Assembly (NCBI GenBank): GCA_902470925.1
Contig: CABRIF010000020.1
Location: 1-27,704 of the forward strand
Source: an uncultured Collinsella sp.
GTDB lineage: Bacteria; Actinomycetota; Coriobacteriia; Coriobacteriales; Coriobacteriaceae
Length of the DNA stretch: 27,704 nucleotides
Reading direction: 5' to 3'
Shown here: positions 7,992-15,554 of the stretch, in pieces
Layout of the letters: each line of letters opens with the position of its first letter
Numbering within the stretch: the first letter of the stretch is position 1
Translations under genes and position numbers: made by a program
Notes under the pieces: model-generated
What the model saw: the letters and a program-made list of their open reading frames with translations, nothing else
Told to the model about the DNA's origin: nothing
Database searches by the model: none

Positions 7992-8962
7992 CGTGCATCG
8001 CCTCCCTGCACACGCTCGCCTTTGAGCATGAGCGCCATGTAGTCATCGATTCCCATGCGGTCGCAGGGAATGCCGGGCAGCGCCTGCCGGAACGCGAATC
8101 GGTCGCTCACCAGCACGTCGATACCATATTCATGCCTGAGCACGCGCGGGCTCGCCCCCGCCCCGGCCGCCCATGCCAGCACCTGCTCCATGTCGGCGGC
8201 ACGGCAGCGCGCGATGCCCATCGTGTCGATCACCTCGTCTTTTGCCACCTCGAACACGATGCGGCCCTCGTCGATGCACGCGATGGTGTCTGCGATCTTA
8301 TCCAGGTCGCTCGTGATGTGGCTGCTCATGAAGATGCCGTTCACCGGATTGCCGTTCGCATCTTCCTCGTCCACGAAGGCGCGCAGGATGTCGAGCACCT
8401 CGTCGCGCGCCATGGGATCGAGCCCGGCGGTGGCCTCATCCAAGATAAGCAGGCGCGGATGGTGCGCGAGCGCGCAGGCCAGGCTGAGCTTCATGCCCAT
8501 ACCGCGCGAAAGCTCCTTGACCCGCTTCTTCTCGTCCAAACCGAACGTACGCAGATAGCCGCGAAACGTCGCGGCATCCCACGTGGTGAAGGCGCGCGCC
8601 ATGAGCGCGCCTACGCGTGCAAGCCGCATGTGATCGGGCAGGCCGATGGTGTCGAACACCACGCCTACCTGCTCCTTCACCCGCGCTGCCGCGGTGCGCG
8701 ACAGCTCGTTGGCGTCGACCCCGAGCACGGTGGCCGTACCGCCATCGCGCACGATGAGCCCCAGCAGTGCTTTGATCGTGGTCGACTTGCCCGCGCCGTT
8801 CTTGCCGATGAACCCCACGACCTGGCCGGGCTCCACCACCAGGTTCACACCCTGCAGCTCGAAGCCGTCGTAGCGCTTGGTGAGACCCCGCGCCTCGATC
8901 AACGGCGCACTTCCCGGCGCACCTCCGTCCCGTGCCGCCGCGGCGGCCACCATGTCCGTCAT
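7988..8962 (-). CDS. ABC transporter ATP-binding protein
   Basis: The 324-residue ATPase subunit energises the adjacent permease. Walker A is GKNGAGKST at residues 53-61. A Q-loop (EQVGVVFD), a degenerate signature LSRGMGMK, Walker B LLILDEATAGLDP and an H-loop SSHIT follow in order. The C-terminal ~90 residues form an accessory domain as in YtrB/CcmA-like ATPases. The ATG at 8962 has GGAGG 7 bases upstream and overlaps the GntR stop (ATGA, 8959-8962). Longer upstream readings run inside the GntR gene. The context is a GntR-ATPase-permease operon of the YtrA type, usually induced by cell-envelope stress. Confidence 0.92.
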   Translation of the reverse strand: MTDMVAAAAARDGGAPGSAPLIEARGLTKRYDGFELQGVNLVVEPGQVVGFIGKNGAGKSTTIKALLGLIVRDGGTATVLGVDANELSRTAAARVKEQVGVVFDTIGLPDHMRLARVGALMARAFTTWDAATFRGYLRTFGLDEKKRVKELSRGMGMKLSLACALAHHPRLLILDEATAGLDPMARDEVLDILRAFVDEEDANGNPVNGIFMSSHITSDLDKIADTIACIDEGRIVFEVAKDEVIDTMGIARCRAADMEQVLAWAAGAGASPRVLRHEYGIDVLVSDRFAFRQALPGIPCDRMGIDDYMALMLKGERVQGGDAR

Positions 8963-9342
8963 TGGACATCCTCCCCTTCCATGAGGGTCGAAAGCATATC
9001 GCTGAGCTCGCGATCGGCCAACCCGATGGACCTGCCCGCCTCCACAGCGCGCTGCATCCACCCCTCGATCTCGCGCAGGCGCTCCTCGCGCAGCAGCTCC
9101 TTGTTGCCACCAGCCACAAAGCTGCCCTTACCCTGCACCGTCTCGATGAACCCTTGGGCTTCGAGGTCGGTATAGGCGCGCTTGGTGGTGATAACGCTCA
9201 CCCGCAGGCTGTTCGCCAGTGCCCGGATGGACGGCAGCTTCTCGCCCGCCGCAAGCGCCCCAGCGAGGATCTGCCCTTTGATCTGAGACGAGACCTGCTC
9301 GTAAATCGGCTTGTCGCTCGAGTTTGCGATGATGATTTCCAC
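8959..9342 (-). CDS. GntR-family (YtrA-type) transcriptional regulator
   Basis: The 127-residue regulator has the winged-helix GntR DNA-binding domain with PIYEQVSSQIKGQI near residue 12, GEKLPSIRALANSLRVS and TTKRAYTDLEAQGF, then a short C-terminal helical tail. This is the size and build of the YtrA subfamily, which lacks a large effector domain and usually represses its own ABC operon. The start is a GTG at 9342, with GGAAAGG about 11 bases upstream; the in-frame extension to 9489 crosses the promoter palindrome and is not credible as protein. The first gene of the operon, it probably represses through the inverted repeat at 9439-9470. Confidence 0.88.
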   Translation of the reverse strand: MEIIIANSSDKPIYEQVSSQIKGQILAGALAAGEKLPSIRALANSLRVSVITTKRAYTDLEAQGFIETVQGKGSFVAGGNKELLREERLREIEGWMQRAVEAGRSIGLADRELSDMLSTLMEGEDVQ

Positions 9343-9430
9343 GATATCGAAAACCTTTCCGTTCCGGCCCCGCGCAGGCGTCCCCGCGCCGGGCATAGCG
9401 GCGGGCGCGGCGTCCCGTCCCTGCCACTTC

Positions 9431-9489
9431 CGAGTATAGTGTATATACTCGATAAGTACAGTATATACACACGCATGGTGCGAACGCAA
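9431..9489 (-). promoter_or_regulatory. GntR operon promoter and palindromic operator
   Basis: GTGTATATACT (9439-9449) and AGTATATACAC (9460-9470) form a perfect 11-bp inverted repeat with a 10-base spacer. A second overlapping palindrome, CGAGTATA (9431-9438) with TATACTCG (9444-9451), adjoins it. On the minus strand a promoter TTGCGT (9484-9489), 18-base spacer, TATACT (9460-9465) fits, so a bound dimer would cover the -10 box and transcript start. Autorepression by the GntR protein is inferred. Confidence 0.7.
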
Positions 9490-9913
9490 GGCCCCATTGG
9501 CGAAAACCGGTGCCCTATACCCTTAGCGTGCGCGTGACCCAGCATGCGGTGCTGCAACAGAGCGGCGCGCCCTCACCCTCCGGTGCGCCCTCAACCGGCA
9601 GAAACCGCCGGAAGGCAGCCGAAAAGCAGGCCCGTCCGCCATCTGGGCACCCCATGCAAAAGGCCACCAACCTGCGTTGATGGCCTTCGCGTGGCATCGC
9701 CGATTCAGTTGTTCGAAAACACACGTGACGGCGGGCAACCCGCCAAGACGCCGCCGCGGCGGGCAGCACCGCCCCGGCGCCTTGCCGACACCGCGCCGAT
9801 ACGCCATCGCATACGCCGTATCGCGGCGCCGCCCGTGGCGGCATCGGCACCAGCACGCTCCGTTCGCCCGCACCACCCCGGCGCCTTGCCGGCACGGTAC
9901 CAGCATGCCCCCC
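9490..9913. other. Intergenic region yqeY to GntR operon
   Basis: No gene is supported. It holds a minus-strand terminator (9658-9687) and a GC-rich direct repeat: 9767-9791 and 9871-9895 match almost completely at a spacing of 104 bases. ORFs in this stretch are compositional. Confidence 0.6.
9658..9687 (-). terminator. Terminator downstream of yqeY
   Basis: On the minus strand a 12-bp stem (9676-9687 with 9660-9671, one G-U pair), a 4-base loop and TTTT follow yqeY by about 230 bases. Confidence 0.7.
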
Positions 9914-10360
9914 TTACGCCAAGCGCGCGCCCACCTCGCGGGCGGCTGCGGGCTTGTCAAAGTTCCCGTTCGTCGCCTTCGTCAGCGCACCCATCACGCG
10001 GCCCATGTCCTTCTTGGACGCAGCGCCCGTCTCGGTAATCACCTGCTCGATCAGCGCCACGAGCGCCTCGCCCGACACCTGCTCGGGCAGCAGGCTCTCG
10101 AGCACCGTCACCTGCGCGCGCAGATTCTCGGTGCGCTCGGCGTTGTTGCCGGCCTTCTCGGACATCTCCAGCGTCTCGAGCGTCTGCTTGAGCGTGCGCT
10201 TGACCTGCGTGGTCACCTCTTCCTCGGTGATGTCGTGCGCAGCCCCGCGCGTGGCCACGTTCTTGAGCTCGCCCAGCACCACACGGGTCACGCTCAGACG
10301 CACCTTGTCCTTCGCCTTCATGGCGGCAACCATCTCGGCATGCAGCTCGTCGTAGGTCAT
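9914..10360 (-). CDS. yqeY: GatB/YqeY domain protein
   Basis: The 148-residue protein matches the free-standing YqeY family in length and in order of conserved segments: LHAEMVAAMKAKDKVRLSVTR at the N-terminus, KRTLKQTLETLEMSEKAG in the middle, LESLLPEQVS, then MGRVMGALT and the C-terminal GAR. The domain resembles the tail of the amidotransferase subunit GatB, but the cellular role of the free protein is unsettled. The ATG at 10360 has AAAGGGG 7 bases upstream. It lies on the same strand as the parvulin gene, separated by a GC-rich hairpin that may terminate or process that transcript. Confidence 0.9.
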   Translation of the reverse strand: MTYDELHAEMVAAMKAKDKVRLSVTRVVLGELKNVATRGAAHDITEEEVTTQVKRTLKQTLETLEMSEKAGNNAERTENLRAQVTVLESLLPEQVSGEALVALIEQVITETGAASKKDMGRVMGALTKATNGNFDKPAAAREVGARLA

Positions 10361-10428
10361 GGTCAATCCCCTTTCATCTGCACGACCGCCGGCGCGCACA
10401 GCGCCTGGCAGCCGCATGGTATACAAAG

Positions 10429-10464
10429 CGGCCCCTCGCGCACGCCTCTGCGCGCGAGGGGCCG
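10429..10464 (-). terminator. GC-rich hairpin after parvulin gene
   Basis: A perfect 13-bp stem (10429-10441 with 10452-10464) and a 10-base loop lie 43 bases past the parvulin stop. On the minus strand only CTTTG follows, so termination is likely partial. Confidence 0.55.
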
Positions 10465-10506
10465 TCACATCCGCTTCAAGCGAAGCGCGCCTGCGCGCGC
10501 TGGCGG

Positions 10507-11760
10507 CTACTCCGCGCTCGACCCCGCGGTGGAACCCGAGCCGGTGTCCCCGGCCGAGACGGTGCTCATATCAACGTTGTACGGCACGTTGCTGGGCATC
10601 TCGTTGATCTTGATGTCGGCCTTGTCGGTGTAGTCGGACAGCCAGGTGCTGTAATCGGCACTCACCTGCTTGTTCTTAATGGTGCTCACGATGCTCTTCT
10701 TCAGATCGCTCGGGATCTGATCGACCGAGGTCACCGAGCTGTCCACGTGGAAGTAGTCCGTGCACTTGATGATGTGGTAGCCGTAGGTGGTCTTCACCAG
10801 ACCGCTCACCTGGTCCTTGGACAGCGCGTTCAGGGCATCCTGGTACTCGGTCACGAAGGTGGTGAGCTTGTCCCAGCCCACATCGCCGCCGTCGTCCTTG
10901 GAGGAGTCCTCGGAATACTTCTTGGCCGCGTCCTCGAACGACAGCTCGCCGGAGTTGATCTTGTCGAGGGCCTCCTGCGCGGTGGCCTTCGCCTTGGCGT
11001 CGTCCTCCTCGCTGGCGTCGGAGGCAACCTTGATCAGGATGTGCGAGGAGCGGCGGGCGTCGTTGTAGGTGGAGAGGTTCTCGTTGATGTAGGCGAGGAT
11101 CTCGTCGTCGGTGGGCTCCTTCTCGGGCGCCACGGCCTCCTTGAGCTTCTGCTGGGCGAGCTGGCTTTTCAGGCTCTCCTGGTAGGAGCTCTTGTCGTAG
11201 CCCATCTGGGAGAGCAGCTCCTCGAAGGTTTTCTCGTCGCCGCCATAGCTCGACACGGCATCGTCCCACGCCTTCTGCACGTCGTCGTTGCTCACGCTGA
11301 CGTTGTACTCCTTCTCAGCTGCCGTGAGCAGGTACTGGCTCGCATAGCTGCGAATCACGCTCTCGCGGTAGCTCTCCGGGGTCTGGCCCTGGTCGGCCAG
11401 GTACTGGGCCCAGTCCTTGTCATCGGTCTTGCCGAGCGAGGTGCGCGTGCTCATGATCTGCTCGGTGATGGTGTCCTCTTTGATGTTCACGCCGTTCACC
11501 GTGGCGGCCACGCCGCCGGTGAGCGTGTAGTCGGTCTGGTTCGTGGCCTGGTTCAGCACGCCCGAGCACGCCATGGCGGTCACCGACAGCAGCATGGCAG
11601 CAACGCCGATTACCACCAGGATGATCTTACCGGTGCGGGAGAGCTTGTCCTTCGCCTGCTTTTTGCGCGCGCCCTTCGACGGGGCGGCCTTCTCGGCCTC
11701 GGGCACGGGGTCGCGCTTGATTTTCGCGCTCTTCCGCGCGGGATGATTCTTGATAGCCAT
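10507..11760 (-). CDS. Membrane-anchored parvulin-type peptidyl-prolyl isomerase
   Basis: The 417-residue protein is probably an extracytoplasmic foldase of the PrsA/SurA kind, assisting folding of secreted proteins. A basic cytoplasmic N-terminus (residues 1-44) precedes one membrane segment (about 45-67). A SurA-like N-terminal domain with VNGVNI follows near residue 89. The rotamase (PPIC) domain spans about 237-337, with SSHILIKV, DSSKDDGGDVGW and YGYHIIK. The tail is Ser/Gly-rich. A cysteine follows the membrane segment (AMAC), but the long N-terminus argues against a classical lipoprotein. The ATG at 11760 has GAAAGG 8 bases upstream; the longer in-frame reading to 11892 runs through the purN terminator. 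Confidence 0.88.
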   Translation of the reverse strand: MAIKNHPARKSAKIKRDPVPEAEKAAPSKGARKKQAKDKLSRTGKIILVVIGVAAMLLSVTAMACSGVLNQATNQTDYTLTGGVAATVNGVNIKEDTITEQIMSTRTSLGKTDDKDWAQYLADQGQTPESYRESVIRSYASQYLLTAAEKEYNVSVSNDDVQKAWDDAVSSYGGDEKTFEELLSQMGYDKSSYQESLKSQLAQQKLKEAVAPEKEPTDDEILAYINENLSTYNDARRSSHILIKVASDASEEDDAKAKATAQEALDKINSGELSFEDAAKKYSEDSSKDDGGDVGWDKLTTFVTEYQDALNALSKDQVSGLVKTTYGYHIIKCTDYFHVDSSVTSVDQIPSDLKKSIVSTIKNKQVSADYSTWLSDYTDKADIKINEMPSNVPYNVDMSTVSAGDTGSGSTAGSSAE

Positions 11761-11796
11761 GAACAGAGCCTTTCGGATTCCAACAGTGCAGCTGCT

Positions 11797-11825
11797 CGTA
11801 TTCTCCCACATTAAGCGTGCGTCAA
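11797..11825 (-). promoter_or_regulatory. Candidate promoter of the parvulin gene
   Basis: On the minus strand TTGACG (11820-11825), a 17-base spacer and AATACG (11797-11802) precede the gene by about 37 bases. The -35 box is good and the -10 weak. Confidence 0.4.
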
Positions 11826-11849
11826 CATGCACATATGCCGCCTGCGCAC

Positions 11850-11889
11850 AAAACGCCCGGGCACCGCGGAGGCACGCGGCGCCCGGGCG
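11850..11889 (-). terminator. Intrinsic terminator of purMN
   Basis: On the minus strand a 15-bp stem (11875-11889 with 11854-11868, one G-U pair), a 6-base loop and TTTT (11850-11853) begin 13 bases after the purN stop. Confidence 0.85.
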
Positions 11890-11902
11890 CACAACCAGGC
11901 GT

Positions 11903-12733
11903 TTAGGAGATAGCCACCGTTAGGTTGGGGCGCACGTACACCCGGCCGTCGGCGAGCAGCTGGATGACCTCGGGATAGAGCACGTGCTCGACGGCGTGGA
12001 TATGCTCCTCGAGCGCCTCGACGTCCCAGCCCTCCTCAACCGCGAGCGCACGCTGGGCGATGATGGGGCCCATGTCGTACACGGCGTTGGCAATGTGCAC
12101 CGTCACACCCGTCACCTTGACCCCGCGGTCGAAGGCATCCTGGATGCCGTGAGCGCCCGTGAAGCTCGGCAGCAGCGCCGGGTGAATGTTGATCACGCGA
12201 TTCGGGAACGTGGCGAGCAGCGGCGCATGAACCTTGCGCATGTAGCCGGCCATGACCACGTAGGCCACGCCCGCGCGGTACAGCTCGCCGGCGATGACCT
12301 CATCGGCCTGGATGGGGTCGGCGTACATCTCCTTGGACAAGGTGAGCGTTTGGATGCCCGCCTCCTCGGCGCGTTTCAGGCCGAACGCCGAGGGGCGGCT
12401 CGCCACCACGAGCTTGATCTCGGCGTTGAGGGTGCCGGCCTCGATGGCGTCGATGAGCGCCTGGAGGTTGGTGCCCGAACCGGACAGCAGCACGCCGATC
12501 GGCAAGGGCGCGCGTTCACCTGCCGGCGTGGCCGCGCGCTGCTCCTGCAAGTCGTTACTGGTGAGCGGTGCGGCGGCAACGGCGCCGTTGCCCGCCTCGA
12601 CCTCGCGCTCGGCCGCGCTGCTGAAAAACGCCTCGCTCGGCAGGGCCTCGGGGCCCAAGCCGGCGGCCTCGACCAAGCGGCGGTACTCCTCGTCGGCTGC
12701 GGCGCGCGCCTGGTCGTTAGCGCTCGTCGGCAT
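11903..12733 (-). CDS. purN: Phosphoribosylglycinamide formyltransferase
   Basis: PurN transfers a formyl group from 10-formyltetrahydrofolate to GAR in the third step of purine synthesis. The 276-residue protein contains the family motifs GVLLSGSGTNLQAL (80-93), the catalytic region INIHPALLPSF with N182 and H184, and D220 in VYDMGPI. It is about 75 residues longer than the usual ~200. The extra N-terminus is Ala/Glu-rich and not homologous to the catalytic fold. The ATG at 12733 overlaps the end of purM by 17 bases and has GAGGTG just upstream, so the extension appears to be translated. A later internal start cannot be excluded. Confidence 0.93.
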   Translation of the reverse strand: MPTSANDQARAAADEEYRRLVEAAGLGPEALPSEAFFSSAAEREVEAGNGAVAAAPLTSNDLQEQRAATPAGERAPLPIGVLLSGSGTNLQALIDAIEAGTLNAEIKLVVASRPSAFGLKRAEEAGIQTLTLSKEMYADPIQADEVIAGELYRAGVAYVVMAGYMRKVHAPLLATFPNRVINIHPALLPSFTGAHGIQDAFDRGVKVTGVTVHIANAVYDMGPIIAQRALAVEEGWDVEALEEHIHAVEHVLYPEVIQLLADGRVYVRPNLTVAIS

Positions 12734-13826
12734 AGGTCACCTCGCCGGAACCGGCCACGCAGGTGCCCACGTGGAAGGGCTGCTCGCCGAGCGCCACGAG
12801 CGCCTCGGTCACCGCGGCCTCCTGCTCGGCCGGCACGATGATCATGAGGCCGGCGCCCATGTTGAAGGTCTTGCAGGCCTCGGCAGGCGTAAGGCCGGCC
12901 TGCTCGGCGATGTAGGTGATGACAGGCGGAACGTCCCAGCCCATGCGCGCACCGTCGCGCTCGACCACGGCATCGACGTCGGCGGCCAGCGCGCGGTTGA
13001 GGTTCTCGGTGATGCCACCGCCGGTGATGTGCGCGATGGCGTGGATATGCGCGCCTGCCTCGGAGCGCAGCAGCTCGAGGATGGGCTTCACATAGATGCG
13101 GGTGGGCGCGAGCAGCGCATCGGCCAGGCTGAGACCGGGCGCGACCTCGGTTGCCTCGAGCTCGGCCTTCTTGGCGGCCGCCTCGGGCGTGCCGGGAACG
13201 ATGCCGTCCACGCCGATTACGCGGCGCACGAGCGAGTAGCCGTTGGAGTGCACGCCGGTGCTCGGCAGGCCGATGATGGCGTCATCCGGTCGCACATGCG
13301 CGGGATCGAGCATCTTGGGGCGGTCGACGACGCCCACGGTGAAGCCGGCCATATCGTAGTCGTCCGGGCGCATGACGCCGGGATGCTCGGCCATCTCGCC
13401 GCCCACGAGCGCGCAGCCCGCGAGCTTGCAGCCGTCGGCCACGCCGCGCACGATCTTGACCATATGCTCGGCCTCGATATGGCCGATGGCCACGTAGTCG
13501 AGGAAGAACAGCGGCTCGGCACCGGAGGCGAGGATGTCATTCACGCACATGGCAACAAGGTCCTGACCCACCGTCTCGTGGCGATCGAGAATCTGGGCAA
13601 GCACGAGCTTGGTGCCCACGCCGTCGGTGCCCGAAATGAGAATCGGGTCTTCCATATCCTTGAGCGCGGCGGCGGAGAACAGGCCGCCGAAGCCGCCGAT
13701 GCCGCCGATGACCTCGGGTCGGTTCGTGGCGGCAACCATCTGCTTGATGGCATCGACCGCGCGGCCGCCCTCGGCGGTATCCACCCCCGCGTCCTCGTAG
13801 GTTACATGCTTGGGTGCCTCGCTCAT
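12717..13826 (-). CDS. purM: Phosphoribosylformylglycinamidine cyclo-ligase
   Basis: PurM (AIR synthetase) closes the imidazole ring using ATP in the fifth step of purine synthesis. The 369-residue protein is of normal length. It has VTYEDAGVDTAEGG at the N-terminus, the glycine-rich GTDGVGTKL loop, NDILASGAEPLFFLDY, GGEMAEHPG and HITGGGITEN. The ATG at 13826 has GGAAAGGA 6 bases upstream. It is translationally coupled to purN, which begins inside its 3' end. purF lies further upstream on the same strand but is separated from purM by a gene on the opposite strand, so purMN needs its own promoter. Confidence 0.96.
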   Translation of the reverse strand: MSEAPKHVTYEDAGVDTAEGGRAVDAIKQMVAATNRPEVIGGIGGFGGLFSAAALKDMEDPILISGTDGVGTKLVLAQILDRHETVGQDLVAMCVNDILASGAEPLFFLDYVAIGHIEAEHMVKIVRGVADGCKLAGCALVGGEMAEHPGVMRPDDYDMAGFTVGVVDRPKMLDPAHVRPDDAIIGLPSTGVHSNGYSLVRRVIGVDGIVPGTPEAAAKKAELEATEVAPGLSLADALLAPTRIYVKPILELLRSEAGAHIHAIAHITGGGITENLNRALAADVDAVVERDGARMGWDVPPVITYIAEQAGLTPAEACKTFNMGAGLMIIVPAEQEAAVTEALVALGEQPFHVGTCVAGSGEVTYADER

Positions 13827-13863
13827 GGGCGATCCTTTCCTCGGTCGTAAGGCTACGCACCCC

Positions 13864-13869
13864 ATGATA
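13864..13869 (-). promoter_or_regulatory. Extended -10 candidate for purMN
   Basis: On the minus strand TGC-TATCAT gives an extended -10 about 40 bases before the purM start. No clear -35 box and no purine riboswitch are visible. Confidence 0.45.
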
Positions 13870-13978
13870 GCAGGGCGGCGCTCTTCGGTGCTGATGCCGC
13901 GCAACCCGCAGCGCCGCCGCGTGCCCAACGCCACGCGTGCCGCCCGCTTCTCGTCATTCGCAAGAAGATATGGCAGCA

Positions 13979-14034
13979 ACTTCTCGCCAATAAAGAGAAG
14001 TTTTCGCTTAAACTTCTCTTTATTGGCGAGAAGT
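13979..14034. repeat. Perfect 25-bp inverted repeat before ATPase gene
   Basis: 13979-14003 is the exact reverse complement of 14010-14034, with a 6-base spacer. Each arm is itself an inverted repeat (ACTTCTC and GAGAAGT around 9 bases). It is much richer in A+T than the surroundings. A loosely similar segment (CTTCTC, then GAAG) lies at 13947-13966. It could be an operator, a cruciform, or the boundary of an inserted unit. Confidence 0.9.
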
Positions 14035-14037
14035 ATC

Positions 14038-14043
14038 TATACT
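14038..14043 (+). promoter_or_regulatory. Candidate -10 box of the ATPase gene
   Basis: TATACT lies 26 bases before the ATPase start and just past the 25-bp inverted repeat, which would therefore cover the -35 region. Confidence 0.45.
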
Positions 14044-14068
14044 AAGCATATAGAGAAAGGAGCGTGCC

Positions 14069-15460
14069 ATGTCGCCCACGCCCATCGATTACGCCGCGCT
14101 GGTGCAGGAAGCACGTGCATTCGATGCGCCGCCGCTGATTCCGCGCATCGGCGGCATCGATTCCCTGCCCGCCCCTCAACCGTTCAACTTGGTGCATGCC
14201 ATCACCGGCATCCGCCGCTGCGGCAAGACGTTCTACGCCTTCCAGCTCATACAGCAGCTGCTTCATGCCAACGTTCCGCGCAACCGCATCTTCTACTTCA
14301 ATTTCGCAGACGACCGACTGCGCCCCGCTTCCTCAACCTTGCTCAACGACATTGTTGAAGAATACTGGCGCCAAGTTCCGGAAGCTCGAACGCAGGGCTG
14401 CTATCTGTTCTTGGACGAGGTGCAGGAGGCCGATGGATGGGAAGGCTTCTGCCAACGCGTTGCCGAACGCGAACGCGTGACGCTGGTGGTGACCGGCTCG
14501 TCATCAAAGCTCTCCGCCGACGAGATCGCCAGTCGCTTTCGAGGCAGGCTGCTCGAGCATCCCATGCGGCCACTCTCGTTCAGGGAGTTCTGCCAGTTCA
14601 ACGATATAGACGCCCCCTCGGCGAACGAGCTGGACCGCGCGGGCACGGTATCTCCGCAAACGCGCACCACCCTTGAGGCGGCGTTCGATCGCTATCTCGT
14701 TGAAGGAGGCTTCCCCGGCACCCAGCACATGCCGGCAGCAGGGCGCATCGCGCTGCTGCAAACATACGCGCGCGATGTAGTAGCACGGGACGTGGTCGAT
14801 CGATACCCGCGTGCCGGCATCGACCTCGCCAATCAGGTCGCGCTGTACGGCCTGCGCAACACCGGGTGCGAGCTTTCGGTTAACAGCTTGGTATCCAGCC
14901 TGCGCTCCGTGGGATACCAAACCAGCTGGGAAACGGTGAGCGAAGTCGTGCGCCTGCTTGAGCAGGCCCATCTCTATGACAGCGTGGCTGAGCACTCCAC
15001 CTCGTTTGCGCCATCAACCACCGCGATCAAAAAAGTCTATGCGGTGGATGCGGGCATGGCCCATGCGGTTTCGCGAGCAAGCCAGCAAGATCTGGGCAAG
15101 CGCCTTGAAACCGCCGTGTACAACGAGCTCGCCCGGCGATGCGCCCGCGGACGCATCGATACGGTATGCTCACTGACGCTTCCCAGCGCCAAGCGCGAGA
15201 AGGTTGACTTCGTAGTGGGAGACGCGCTTTCAGCGGAAGCGTACGGCCTTATCCAAGTAACCGTTGACATGACGGCCGATAAGACGCGCACGCGCGAACT
15301 GGGTTCCCTGGCAGCGGCCATGCGCTTTGCCAACTCTCCCACGGGCCTGGTGATCACGCTGCGCGAACGGGCAAGCCTGACCGTACCGGAAGGAGCGATC
15401 GAGGTGATTCCCGCCTGGCAATGGGCCCTGGCGGACGCGCTCAGCACATCCGCTGCGTAA
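14069..15460 (+). CDS. AAA ATPase with DUF4143 domain
   Basis: The 463-residue protein belongs to the widespread AAA_14/DUF4143 ATPase family, whose cellular role is unknown. Walker A is GIRRCGKT at residues 47-54, Walker B is CYLFLDEVQ, and sensor 1 is LVVTGSSSKLS. The central arginine-rich segment RFRGRLLEHPMRPLSFREF is family-typical. The C-terminal DUF4143 part contains LETAVYNEL, KVDFVV and LIQVT, an arrangement resembling a PD-(D/E)XK nuclease fold, though activity is uncertain. The ATG at 14069 has AAAGGAG 6 bases upstream. It sits on the opposite strand between purM and purF, preceded by the perfect palindrome; members of this family are often found as isolated, mobile-looking genes. 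Confidence 0.88.
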   Translation: MSPTPIDYAALVQEARAFDAPPLIPRIGGIDSLPAPQPFNLVHAITGIRRCGKTFYAFQLIQQLLHANVPRNRIFYFNFADDRLRPASSTLLNDIVEEYWRQVPEARTQGCYLFLDEVQEADGWEGFCQRVAERERVTLVVTGSSSKLSADEIASRFRGRLLEHPMRPLSFREFCQFNDIDAPSANELDRAGTVSPQTRTTLEAAFDRYLVEGGFPGTQHMPAAGRIALLQTYARDVVARDVVDRYPRAGIDLANQVALYGLRNTGCELSVNSLVSSLRSVGYQTSWETVSEVVRLLEQAHLYDSVAEHSTSFAPSTTAIKKVYAVDAGMAHAVSRASQQDLGKRLETAVYNELARRCARGRIDTVCSLTLPSAKREKVDFVVGDALSAEAYGLIQVTVDMTADKTRTRELGSLAAAMRFANSPTGLVITLRERASLTVPEGAIEVIPAWQWALADALSTSAA

Positions 15461-15498
15461 GCCCGGGCGGGCCGGAGGCGAAGAGCCCGCATACCAAT

Positions 15499-15542
15499 CA
15501 GGGGCTGCACGCGACGATGCGAACCGCCGCCTGCAGCCCCTG
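15499..15542. terminator. Hairpin between convergent ATPase gene and purF
   Basis: CAGGGGCTGCA (15499-15509) pairs perfectly with 15532-15542 around a 22-base loop, between two convergent stops. No T run is present on either strand, so a bidirectional terminator role is tentative. Confidence 0.5.
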
Positions 15543-15554
15543 CGCAACCAGCCC

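Noticed and set aside
9343..9489. N-terminal extension of the GntR regulator
   Set aside because: It would translate through the palindromic operator; YtrA-type proteins start at the point chosen (GTG 9342).
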